A stretch of DNA of 44,132 nt. Source: Eubacteriales Family XIII. Incertae Sedis bacterium. GTDB lineage: Bacteria > Bacillota > Clostridia > Peptostreptococcales > Anaerovoracaceae. Positions 33,027 to 41,231 of this stretch are shown piece by piece. Location: the NCBI GenBank assembly GCA_031272365.1, contig JAISTX010000061.1, positions 1 to 44,132 of the forward strand, in the 5' to 3' direction. Below the pieces are notes generated by a model. That model worked only from the letters and a program-made list of their open reading frames with translations. It had not been told where the DNA came from and searched no databases. The position numbers and the translations under genes are program-made. Every line of letters begins with the position of its first letter. The stretch's first letter is position 1.

Positions 33027-34418
33027 ATGTTCGATTTTCGAAAAATTGATTTGCACATGTTTGATTTTCGGGCGTGGAGCCAGAAGAAGCGGTGGCTCGT
33101 GGCTGGCGGCGCGGGGCTTGTGGCCTTCGTGTGCGTCTTCGCCTTCGTGCTGGCGCCGAACCTCGCGTCCGGGGCTACGGCCGGAGACGGCGCGTCCGGG
33201 GCGGGGGACGGCGCGTCCGCGTCCGCGGAGGCCGACGCGGCCTTGGATGAGAAGGACGCGGTGTTTGAATCCGCGCTCAAGAGCGGCGCATACGACGCGA
33301 CGATTTTGGAGGAGACGCCCGACGCGGGCGTGGACTACGTGGAGGAGACGCTCTTCATCGGCGACTCCAACACCGCGGGCATGATCAACCAGACCAGCGT
33401 GACGCACGTCTCGCTCGAGAACGGCATCGGGGTCGTCAGCATGGGCATCTCGCATGTCAAGACCCTCAAATGCGCCAAGTTCAGCGGCATGTCGGCCGTG
33501 ACGGTGCCCGAGGCCGTGAAGATCATGCAGCCGCGCCGCATCGTCATCAATTTCGGCACGAACGACTACTATATGACGCCTGAAAAATACGCGAAGACGT
33601 ACGGGGAGGCGCTGGACGCAATCGAGGAAGCCTACCCATACGCGGACATCATCATCGGCTCCGTTTTCCCCATCACCTCGAGCTGCAACTACAACACGGT
33701 GACCATGCCGATCGTCGAGAAATTCAACCTGGCGCTCGTGGAGCTCGCGAAGGACAGGGGACTGCATTTCCTCAACTGGAGCGAGGCGCTGAAGGACCCG
33801 GCCACGGGGTATTGCAAGCCCGAGTACATGGCCTCCGACGGCGTCCACCTCGCCAAGAAGGGGATGGAGCAGATCTTTGACTATTTCCGCACGCACGAGC
33901 TGCCGGGCGAGGACAAACGCCCCAAGCCGCTGAACCCCGTCCCGAAGAGGGAGCGCAACCCCGCGGGCCTGCTCGGGTCCGGCACGGGCGCGGTGCCCGC
34001 GCCGAAGACGACGGAGCCTGCGCAGGTGTTCACTTGCCCGACCTGTGGCCAGACATTTGGCTCGGAGAGCGAGCGGGCGAGCCATATCGCCTCCGCGCAC
34101 CCCGCGCCGGAGTACAAATGCCCGACCTGCGGCCAGGCATTCGGCTCGGAGGGCGAGCGGGCGAGCCATATCGCCTCCGCGCACCCCGCGCCGGTGTTCA
34201 CCTGCCCGACCTGCGGCCAGGCATTCGGCTCGGAGGGCGAGCTGGCAAGCCACGTCGCCTCCGCACACTCGGCGCCGGCACCAACACCGACACCGGAGCC
34301 GACGCCGACACCGACACCGACACCGGAGCCGGAACCGACGCCCGAGCCCGAGCCCGAGCCCGAACCCGAGCCCGAGCCCGAACCCACGCCGGAACCGCCG
34401 GTGGAGGGGACGCCTTAG
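33027..34418 (+). CDS. membrane-anchored SGNH hydrolase with three C2H2 zinc-finger repeats
   Basis: A 463-residue protein. Residues 24-44 form a membrane anchor after a basic stretch (SQKKR), so the rest should be outside. An Ala/Gly/Ser linker leads to an SGNH/GDSL hydrolase domain: GDSN at 112-115 (block I, Ser114), GTND at 177-180 (block III) and DGVH at 271-274 (Asp/His of the triad). Residues 335-418 are three 28-residue repeats with C-x2-C-x12-H-x4-H, and Phe four residues after the second Cys, the exact C2H2 zinc-finger spacing. A Pro/Glu/Thr tail ends the protein without a sortase motif. The first ten residues are partly doubled (MFDFR at 1 and 11). The start ATG 33027 is leaderless. 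Confidence 0.85.
   Translation: MFDFRKIDLHMFDFRAWSQKKRWLVAGGAGLVAFVCVFAFVLAPNLASGATAGDGASGAGDGASASAEADAALDEKDAVFESALKSGAYDATILEETPDAGVDYVEETLFIGDSNTAGMINQTSVTHVSLENGIGVVSMGISHVKTLKCAKFSGMSAVTVPEAVKIMQPRRIVINFGTNDYYMTPEKYAKTYGEALDAIEEAYPYADIIIGSVFPITSSCNYNTVTMPIVEKFNLALVELAKDRGLHFLNWSEALKDPATGYCKPEYMASDGVHLAKKGMEQIFDYFRTHELPGEDKRPKPLNPVPKRERNPAGLLGSGTGAVPAPKTTEPAQVFTCPTCGQTFGSESERASHIASAHPAPEYKCPTCGQAFGSEGERASHIASAHPAPVFTCPTCGQAFGSEGELASHVASAHSAPAPTPTPEPTPTPTPTPEPEPTPEPEPEPEPEPEPEPTPEPPVEGTP
34029..34280 (+). repeat. three 84-bp tandem repeats coding C2H2 zinc fingers
   Basis: Units at 34029-34112, 34113-34196 and 34197-34280 encode FTCPTCGQTF..., YKCPTCGQAF... and FTCPTCGQAF..., each 28 residues. 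They are nearly identical in DNA as well as protein, which indicates recent duplication. A simple-sequence stretch coding PTPEP/EPEP follows to 34418. Confidence 0.9.
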
Positions 34419-34466
34419 GCGATCGAGCGCTCCACATCGAATTCTGATCAAGCCGCGTTTTCACCG

Positions 34467-34525
34467 CCGATTTTGCATCGAGTACGCGGGTATCACGCCA
34501 ATCCGCGAACTCGATTGAAAATCGG
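34467..34525. repeat. palindromic intergenic element, copy 1
   Basis: Arms 34467-34489 and 34503-34525 are imperfect reverse complements (about 21 of 23) that begin CCGATTTTGCATCGAGT, with a 13-base loop. It lies in the 350-base gap between the SGNH gene and smc, which holds no gene. Confidence 0.75.
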
Positions 34526-34548
34526 TCGTCCAGGGGCCTGTTTTCATA

Positions 34549-34607
34549 CCGATATTGCATCGAGTTCGCGGATTGCGCTCTGGCTCGCGAACTCGATGCA
34601 AAATCGG
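34549..34607. repeat. palindromic intergenic element, copy 2
   Basis: Arms 34549-34571 and 34585-34607 match copy 1 almost base for base, starting 82 bases later. Similarity extends upstream into GTTTTCA in both copies, so the repeat unit is larger than the palindrome. It may be a REP-like or miniature transposable repeat, or a paired RNA hairpin. Confidence 0.75.
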
Positions 34608-34716
34608 TTCTGCTCAGCGTTGTCGTCCTTGCCGCACCTGGTTGTACGGCGAGGCTTTTTGCCGAAGCAGGGGACGAAATCAGACATTCGCAAACCGTAT
34701 TCGAGTGGGCCACATA

Positions 34717-34725
34717 TGGTATAAT
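34717..34725 (+). promoter_or_regulatory. extended -10 promoter of smc
   Basis: TGG-TATAAT (consensus hexamer 34720-34725), 43 bases before the smc start codon; the -35 is weak. Confidence 0.6.
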
Positions 34726-34745
34726 ACTTCGTCGTGAATATTTTT

Positions 34746-34771
34746 GGAAGGCAGGTGCATGTAGGGCATTG
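34746..34771 (+). promoter_or_regulatory. start-stop element (ATG-TAG) before the smc TTG start
   Basis: A good ribosome-binding site (GGAAGGCAGG, 34746-34755) is followed by ATG at 34759-34761 and at once by TAG at 34762-34764. The smc TTG start lies at 34769-34771, five bases after that stop. The site best placed for the ribosome is therefore the ATG of a one-codon frame, and smc may be reached by re-initiation. Confidence 0.45.
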
Positions 34772-37700
34772 TATTTAAAACGGATTGAGATTCAGGGGTT
34801 CAAGAGCTTTGCGGACCCGATCGTGATCGACTTCAAGGACGGGATCACGTGCATCATCGGGCCGAACGGCAGCGGCAAAAGCAATATTTCCGACGCGATG
34901 CGGTGGGTGCTCGGCGAGCAGAGCGCCAAGGCCCTGCGCGGCGGCCGCATGGAGGAGATCATCTTCGCGGGGACGGACGCGCGGCGCCCGAAGGGCATGG
35001 CCGAGGTCACGCTCGTGCTCGACAACGCGAACGGCTACCTCGACATCGACTACGCGGAGGTCGCGCTGAAGAGGCGGCTCTACCGCAGCGGCGAGAGCGA
35101 ATATTTCATCAATAACAATCCCTGCCGGCTGCGCGACATACGCGAGCTTCTGATGGATACGGGCATCGGCGTGGACGGGTACTCGTTCATCGGGCAGGGG
35201 CGCGTCGAGAAGATCGTCAGCGACAAACCGGAGATGCGGCGGGAGGTCTTCGAGGAAGCCGCAGGCATCATCAAGTACAAGAGCAAGCGCTCGGAGGCGG
35301 AGCGCAAGCTCGAAAGCGCGGAAGCAAACCTCGCGCGCATCGGCGACATCATCGCCGGCATCGAGGAGCGCATCGACGGCCTGCGCGAGGAGAGCGAGAA
35401 GGCGAAGGAACATGCGGTGCTGTCCGCGCGGTACAGGACGCTCGAAATCAACATCACACTGAAAAACATCGAGAGCATGCAGGAGAAGAACCGGCAGCTT
35501 GCAGAGCAGTTCGAGGAGGCAGGGGCGGCTCTTGAGACGCTGCGGCGCGAAAAGGCCGAGGCGGACGCGAGGCTGTCCTCCCTGCGCGTGCGCGACACGG
35601 AGCTGGAGGAGCGCGGCAACGGGATGCGCGAGCGGCTCGGCGTGGTGCGCGAGCGCGTGCTCAGCATCGAAAACTCGGCGCTGCTGTCGGAAGAGCGGCG
35701 GCGGAACGTGGAGAAGGACCGCCTGCGGCTCGCGGGCGAGACGGAGGATCTCGCGCAGCGGATCGCCCAGGAAGAAGAAGCCCTGGAGAAGCTCTCCGGG
35801 GAGCGGCGCGGGTTCGAGGCGGCGCTGGACGCCCTGAACAAGGAGCTCGCCGCCCTGCTGGCGGAGGCGGCCGAAAAGGAGGGCGCGTACACAAAGAAAG
35901 TGGGCCGCATCGACGAGCTGCGCGCGGAAATGTTCGAGCGCGGGCGCGAGCGGGCGTCGAAGGAGGCGGAGCTCGCCTCGGGCGAGAGCCTGTTCGGCAA
36001 TTTCGACGAAACGGAGGCCACGATCACATCGGAGCTTGCGGCGGGCGCGGCGGAGCAGTCGGAGCTGGCGGACCGGGTCCAGCGGCTGCGCGGAGCCTCC
36101 TCGCAGCTGGCGGAGGAGATGGCGGCGCTCGGCAAGTCGGTCGAAGGGGACCGCGCCGCATACGACAAAGCCGTCGGCGCAGCGGCGGACAAGCGGCTCG
36201 AAATCGAGGCGGTGCGGCTGCAGTCGGAAAAGCAGTCCTCGCGGCGGCGCACGCTCGAAGAGATGGAGGAAAACTACGAGGGCTACGCGTCGGGCGTGAA
36301 GGCGCTCATGAAATCATCGCCGGCGGGCGTGTGCGGCGTCGTGACGGAGCTGCTGAAGGCCGACAAGGGTTTTGAGACCGCGATCGAGACGGCGCTCGGA
36401 TCGGCCACGCAGGACATCGTCTGCGAGACGGACGACGACGCGAAGAAAGCGATCCGCTTCCTGAAGGAGAACAAGGCGGGGCGGCTGACCTTCCTGCCGG
36501 TGCAGTCGATCCGGGGGCGGGAGCCGCTGCAGGACAACGCGCTGGACTACGTCTCCTTCGATGAGAAATACCGCGGGGTCTTTGAGTACCTGCTCGGGCG
36601 CACCCGGATTGCGGACACGCTTGACGAAGCGGTGAAGATGTCGAAAGCAAACAAGGAACACGCGCGCATCGTCACGAAAGACGGTGAGGTCATCAACCCC
36701 GCAGGGGCGCTGACAGGCGGCGCGTACCGCAACAAGACGGCCAATCTGCTCGAACGCAAGAATGAAATCGAGGCGCTGCGGCAGGAGACGGCGGCGCTCG
36801 CGAAAAAGGGCGAGACGCTCAAAGGGGAGCTCGACGCGCTGTCCCGGGAGAGCGAGGCGCTGCTTGCGAAGATCCGGGAGGGCGACGCCGCGCTCCGGGA
36901 GAAGGAGTCGGAGCGCATCCATGTCAACGCGGACCTGAAAGCGGCGGAAGCGCGGCTGGCCGATCTGGAGGGGCGCCTTTCGCGCCGGCAGACGGAGCTG
37001 GCGGGCGTGCAGAAGGACCGCGCGGACAGCAGCGGCATGCTCGAAACACTGCGGTCGGAAATCGCCGCACTGGCCGCTGAGATCGAGCGGATCGACGCGG
37101 AGACGGAGATGGAGACCGAGGGGCTGGCGCTCGCGAAGGCGCAGAGCGACAGCGCGGCGGAAGCTGCCACGGCGATCCGGCTGCGCGCGGCGGAAGCGGG
37201 GCGCGACAAGGAGAACGCGGATGCCATCCTCGCGTCGGCGGAGGACGGGCTGCACGCACTGCGGGCTTCGCTGGTCACGAAGAAACAGGAGCTGGAAAGC
37301 CTCGCGGACGTCTTCACCGACGTGTCCGAGGAAGAGGCGGCATCGGAGCTGGAGAAGCTCGCCGAAGAGGTCGCCGCTTTGGAGGCGTCGCTCGAGCAGA
37401 CGGCGGAGGAGCGCCGGGAGGTGCGGCGACAGGTCGAAGAGGCGGAGCTCGCGAGCGAGCGCGGCACGGACAAGATCGAGGCGGCCATCTCGTCGAAGAC
37501 AGGCATGGAGGTCGAGCTCGGGCGGCAGGAGACGCGGCTCGCGACTTGGAAGGAGAAGCTGTTCGAAGAGTTCGAGCTGTCCTATGTGCACGCGTTGGAG
37601 CACCGCGACCCGGACTTCGTGATGAGCCGCGGCATGGCGGAAAACCGCGAGGTCAAGGAGCGGCTCCGCGCCCTTGGCGAAGTGAACCCCGGATCGATCC

Positions 37701-38302
37701 GGGAGTACGAGGAGACGAGCGAACGCTACGCCTTCCTGACCACACAGCGGGACGACGTGCTCGCTTCGATGAAGGATTTCCAGGACATCGTGCGGGACAT
37801 GGACAAGATCAGCCGCGAGAAATTCCGCGAGACCTTCGACCGCGTGAGCGAGACGTTCTCCGAGACGTTCACGCTGCTCTTTGGCGGCGGGCGCGGCGAG
37901 ATCACGCTGGAGGGCGAGGGCGACCCGCTCGAGAGCGGCATCGACATCAAGATCCGGCCGCCGGGCAAGACGAACCTCGCGAGCATCGACAGCTACAGCG
38001 GCGGCGAGAAGTCGATGATCGCGATCGCGCTCCTCTTCTCGATCCTGAAAGCGAAGCCGACGCCGTTCTGCGTGCTGGACGAGATCGACGCGGCGCTGGA
38101 CGAGACCAATATCCACCGCTTCGCAAACTACGTGGCAAACTTCAAGGATACGCAGTTTGCCCTCGTCACGCACCAGCGCTCGACGATGGAATACGCGGAC
38201 GCGCTGTTCGGCGTGACGATGCAGGAGCAGGGCGTGACGACGATCCTGTCGCTGCTGCTCGGGGACAAGGAGACGGAAGCGTTCGCGGAAACGCTGAACT
38301 GA
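34769..38302 (+). CDS. smc: chromosome segregation ATPase SMC
   Basis: A 1,177-residue condensin core subunit that compacts and separates chromosomes with ScpA/ScpB. It starts MYLKRIEIQGFKSFADP, as is usual, from TTG 34769. The N-terminal head has Walker A GPNGSGKSN (about 32-40) and WVLGEQSAKALRGG. Two long coiled coils rich in Glu/Ala/Arg flank a hinge at about 500-670 (GVCGVVTELLKADKGFETAI, then GALTGGAYRN). The C-terminal head has signature YSGGEKSM (Leu replaced by Tyr) and Walker B FCVLDEIDAALD. ftsY follows after 25 bases, as in many genomes; rnc, the usual upstream partner, is far away here. Confidence 0.97.
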   Translation: MYLKRIEIQGFKSFADPIVIDFKDGITCIIGPNGSGKSNISDAMRWVLGEQSAKALRGGRMEEIIFAGTDARRPKGMAEVTLVLDNANGYLDIDYAEVALKRRLYRSGESEYFINNNPCRLRDIRELLMDTGIGVDGYSFIGQGRVEKIVSDKPEMRREVFEEAAGIIKYKSKRSEAERKLESAEANLARIGDIIAGIEERIDGLREESEKAKEHAVLSARYRTLEINITLKNIESMQEKNRQLAEQFEEAGAALETLRREKAEADARLSSLRVRDTELEERGNGMRERLGVVRERVLSIENSALLSEERRRNVEKDRLRLAGETEDLAQRIAQEEEALEKLSGERRGFEAALDALNKELAALLAEAAEKEGAYTKKVGRIDELRAEMFERGRERASKEAELASGESLFGNFDETEATITSELAAGAAEQSELADRVQRLRGASSQLAEEMAALGKSVEGDRAAYDKAVGAAADKRLEIEAVRLQSEKQSSRRRTLEEMEENYEGYASGVKALMKSSPAGVCGVVTELLKADKGFETAIETALGSATQDIVCETDDDAKKAIRFLKENKAGRLTFLPVQSIRGREPLQDNALDYVSFDEKYRGVFEYLLGRTRIADTLDEAVKMSKANKEHARIVTKDGEVINPAGALTGGAYRNKTANLLERKNEIEALRQETAALAKKGETLKGELDALSRESEALLAKIREGDAALREKESERIHVNADLKAAEARLADLEGRLSRRQTELAGVQKDRADSSGMLETLRSEIAALAAEIERIDAETEMETEGLALAKAQSDSAAEAATAIRLRAAEAGRDKENADAILASAEDGLHALRASLVTKKQELESLADVFTDVSEEEAASELEKLAEEVAALEASLEQTAEERREVRRQVEEAELASERGTDKIEAAISSKTGMEVELGRQETRLATWKEKLFEEFELSYVHALEHRDPDFVMSRGMAENREVKERLRALGEVNPGSIREYEETSERYAFLTTQRDDVLASMKDFQDIVRDMDKISREKFRETFDRVSETFSETFTLLFGGGRGEITLEGEGDPLESGIDIKIRPPGKTNLASIDSYSGGEKSMIAIALLFSILKAKPTPFCVLDEIDAALDETNIHRFANYVANFKDTQFALVTHQRSTMEYADALFGVTMQEQGVTTILSLLLGDKETEAFAETLN

Positions 38303-38327
38303 GGGCGCGGCCAAAGGGGCATATACA

Positions 38328-39233
38328 ATGGTAGAGTTCGAAAAAAAGCAAGGGTTCTTCGGCAGGCTGGCGCAGCGCATCGGCGACGCCGTGCTCATGC
38401 GCCCGCAGGTCGACGAAGCCTTCCTCGAGGAGCTGGAGGAGATCCTCATCACGAGCGACATCGGCATGGACACGTCGATGGACATCGTGTCGAAGCTGCG
38501 CGAGGCCGTGCGGATGGAGCGCATCGACACGCGCGAGGGCGTCGAGGCGAAGCTGCAGAGCATCATCGCGGAAATCGTCGACAAGAAGGAGCGGCTTCGG
38601 ATGACCGAAAACTACCCGATCGTCGTGCTCATGGTCGGCGTGAACGGCGGCGGCAAGACGACGACGATCGCCAAACTGGCGGCGCGATACAAATCAGAAG
38701 GCAAGACGGTGCTGCTCGCGGCGGCGGACACGTTCCGCGCGGCGGCGGCTGACCAGCTGGAGGTCTGGGCCCAGCGCGCGGGCGTGCCCGTGATCCGGCA
38801 CCAGGAGGGCGCGGACCCCTCGGCCGTGATCTTCGACGGCGTGTCGGCTGCGAAGGCGCGCGGCGTCGACGTGCTCATCTGCGACACGGCGGGCCGCCTG
38901 CAAAACAAGCGCGGCCTCATGGCGGAGCTGGAAAAGATGAACCGCGTCATCGCGCGGGAGTATGCGCAGGAGCAGCGCGAGACGCTGCTCGTGCTCGACG
39001 CGACGACGGGGAAGAACGCGATCAGCCAGGCGCAGGAGTTCGGCCAGGTGGCGGACGTGACGGGCATCGTGCTGACGAAGCTCGACGGCACGGCGAAGGG
39101 CGGCATCGCGATCACGGTCTCGGGCGAGTTCGACCTGCCCGTGAAGTACATCGGTGTCGGGGAGAAGCTCGAGGACCTCGAGCCCTTCGACCCGCAGAGG
39201 TTCGCGGCCAGCATCTTCAGCGGGGTGTATTGA
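38328..39233 (+). CDS. ftsY: signal recognition particle receptor FtsY
   Basis: A 301-residue GTPase that docks SRP-bound ribosomes at the membrane. It has a short N-domain (FLEELEEILITSDIGMDTSM) and the G-domain motifs GVNGGGKTTTIAKLA (G1), AADTFRAAAADQLEVW (the SRP-GTPase insertion), DTAGRLQNKRGLM (G3) and TKLDGTAKGG (G4). The acidic A-domain of enterobacterial FtsY is lacking, as in most Gram-positives. The ATG at 38328 follows AAAGGGG. The stop is one base from the der start, so the genes are probably co-transcribed. Confidence 0.97.
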   Translation: MVEFEKKQGFFGRLAQRIGDAVLMRPQVDEAFLEELEEILITSDIGMDTSMDIVSKLREAVRMERIDTREGVEAKLQSIIAEIVDKKERLRMTENYPIVVLMVGVNGGGKTTTIAKLAARYKSEGKTVLLAAADTFRAAAADQLEVWAQRAGVPVIRHQEGADPSAVIFDGVSAAKARGVDVLICDTAGRLQNKRGLMAELEKMNRVIAREYAQEQRETLLVLDATTGKNAISQAQEFGQVADVTGIVLTKLDGTAKGGIAITVSGEFDLPVKYIGVGEKLEDLEPFDPQRFAASIFSGVY

Positions 39234-39234
39234 G

Positions 39235-40575
39235 ATGGCCTTGCCTTTGGTTGCCGTCGTCGGGCGCCCCAATGTCGGGAAATCCTCGTTCTTCAACCGC
39301 GTCGTGGGGCAGCGCCTTGCGATCGTCGAGGACGTGCCGGGCGTGACGCGCGACCGCATCTACGCGGAGGCCGAGTGGCGCGGGCACGCGTTTTCCCTGA
39401 TCGACACGGGCGGCATCGACGAGCGGTCGGACGACGTGATGTTTTCGCAGATGCGGGAGCAGGCGCAGATCGCGATCGACATGGCTGACATAATACTATT
39501 TATGGTCGATGGCAAGGAAGGGCTGACGGCGACGGACCGCGATGTGGCGGAGCTGCTGCGCGCGGCGCAGGCGCCGGTGCTGCTCGTCGCCAACAAGATC
39601 GACAACCCGACGAAGCTGCCGGACGACTACTACGACCTGTACGAGCTCGGCTTCGGCGAGCCGATGCCCGTGTCCGCCGCGAACAAGACGGGGCTCGGGG
39701 ATGTCCTGGATGCCATCGTGGACACGCTGTGCAGCGACCCCCAAAAGGAGCCTGCGGGCGGCGGCGCAGAGGAGCCGATCAAGCTGGCCATTATTGGGAA
39801 GCCGAATGTCGGCAAGTCCTCGTTCGTCAACGCCATCGTGGGCGAGTACCGCGTCATCGTCTCGGACGTGCCGGGCACGACGCGCGACTCCATCGACACG
39901 CCGTTCGAATACGACGGCGAGCAGTTCACGCTCATCGACACAGCGGGCATCCGCCGGCGCAGCAAGGTGGACGAGGGCATCGAGCGGTATTCCGTCGTCC
40001 GCGCCATCGGCGCCATCGAGCGCTCGGACGTCTGCCTGCTCATGATCGACGCGACCGAGGGCGTCACGGAGCAGGACAAAAAGATCGCGGGCCTCGCGCA
40101 CGAGAGCGGCAAGGGCGTCGTGATCGCGGTCAACAAATGGGACCTGGTCCAAAAGGACACGAACACGATGGTGCGCTACGAGAAGAAGGTCTACGACGAG
40201 ATGCCCTTCCTCTCCTGGGCGCCGCAGGTCTACATCTCGGTGAAGGACGGCCAGCGGCTGCGCAAGGTGCTTGACACGGTCGAGGCCGTCCACGCAAACT
40301 GCTCGCTGCGCGTGCCGACGTCGCCGCTCAACGCGCTCATCCAGGACGCGACCGCGATGAAGCAGCCGCCGTCCGACAAGGGCAAACGGCTCAAGATCTA
40401 CTACGTGACGCAGGTCGGCATCCAGCCGCCGCTGTTTTCCTTCAAGGTGAACCGCCGCGATCTGATGCACTTCTCCTATGCGCGCTACCTCGAAAACCAG
40501 ATCCGCGCGCAGTGGGGCTTCACGGGCACGCCGATCCGGTTCGTGTTCCGGGAAAAGATGGAGAACGAGGGATGA
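39235..40575 (+). CDS. der: ribosome-assembly GTPase Der (EngA)
   Basis: A 446-residue protein with two tandem G-domains and a C-terminal KH-like domain. It is essential for 50S ribosome maturation. G1 motifs are GRPNVGKSSFF (about 10-20) and GKPNVGKSSFV (near 187). G3 motifs are DTGGID and DTAGIRRRSKVDEGIERYS. G4 motifs are NKID and NKWD. The KH domain ends in GFTGTPIRFVFREK. The start is ATG 39235, one base after the ftsY stop; longer frames upstream lie inside ftsY and are not used. The ATGA end overlaps plsY. Confidence 0.97.
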   Translation: MALPLVAVVGRPNVGKSSFFNRVVGQRLAIVEDVPGVTRDRIYAEAEWRGHAFSLIDTGGIDERSDDVMFSQMREQAQIAIDMADIILFMVDGKEGLTATDRDVAELLRAAQAPVLLVANKIDNPTKLPDDYYDLYELGFGEPMPVSAANKTGLGDVLDAIVDTLCSDPQKEPAGGGAEEPIKLAIIGKPNVGKSSFVNAIVGEYRVIVSDVPGTTRDSIDTPFEYDGEQFTLIDTAGIRRRSKVDEGIERYSVVRAIGAIERSDVCLLMIDATEGVTEQDKKIAGLAHESGKGVVIAVNKWDLVQKDTNTMVRYEKKVYDEMPFLSWAPQVYISVKDGQRLRKVLDTVEAVHANCSLRVPTSPLNALIQDATAMKQPPSDKGKRLKIYYVTQVGIQPPLFSFKVNRRDLMHFSYARYLENQIRAQWGFTGTPIRFVFREKMENEG

Positions 40576-41189
40576 CGGGCTGGGCATACATCGCGGTTGA
40601 GGTCGTGGTTTGCGTAGGCGCCTATTTCGTGGGCAATATCAACGGGGCGATCCTCGTCGGTAAGGCTTACGGGGTTGACGTGCGCGAGCAGGGCTCGGGC
40701 AACGCGGGCACGACGAACGCGCTGCGCTCCATCGGCAAACGGGCCGGTGCCATCACCTTCGCGATCGACGTCGCCAAGGGCTGGGTGGTGTACTTCGCCG
40801 TGGGCCAGTTTTTTCCCTACGGCGTCACGATGCTCTGCGGGCTGTGCGTGGTGCTCGGGCATATGTACCCCGTGGTGTTCCGCTTCCGCGGCGGCAAGGG
40901 CGTCGCGACGACGTTCGGCGTGCTGCTCGCGGCCAACTGGGTCTTCGCGCTGCTCCTGCTCGGGGTCGTCGCCGTGTTCACGCTGCTGTTCCGCCGCGTG
41001 AGCCTGTCGGTCATGATCGCCGTGGCGGCCGGCCTCGTGCTGTGCGCCACCGAGGCGGGCGGCATCGCGTCGGGCGTATACTGGAAGTGGCTGGCCGTCC
41101 TGTTCGCGCTGATCGTGTGGAAGCATAGGAGCAACATCGCGCGGCTGTTGAAAGGCCAGGAGCCAAAGCTCACATTTGGAAGCAAATAA
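40572..41189 (+). CDS. plsY: glycerol-3-phosphate acyltransferase PlsY
   Basis: A 205-residue membrane enzyme that moves the acyl group from acyl-phosphate (made by PlsX) to glycerol 3-phosphate, giving lysophosphatidic acid. Motif 1 is EQGSGNAGTTNALRSIGK (about 36-53), motif 2 GHMYPVVFRFRGGKGVATTFG (about 96-116) and motif 3 near WKHRSNIARLLKGQEP. It has about five membrane segments. The start overlaps the der stop (ATGA). The neighbouring gpsA makes its substrate, so this block supplies phospholipid precursors. Confidence 0.95.
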   Translation: MTGWAYIAVEVVVCVGAYFVGNINGAILVGKAYGVDVREQGSGNAGTTNALRSIGKRAGAITFAIDVAKGWVVYFAVGQFFPYGVTMLCGLCVVLGHMYPVVFRFRGGKGVATTFGVLLAANWVFALLLLGVVAVFTLLFRRVSLSVMIAVAAGLVLCATEAGGIASGVYWKWLAVLFALIVWKHRSNIARLLKGQEPKLTFGSK

Positions 41190-41231
41190 TAATGGAGAAC
41201 GGATGATGGATGATTTTTGTTGGAGAGGGAG

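Noticed and set aside
34029..34280. CRISPR-like array
   Set aside because: The repeats are contiguous, coding, in frame and 84 bases long without spacers; they are protein-domain repeats.
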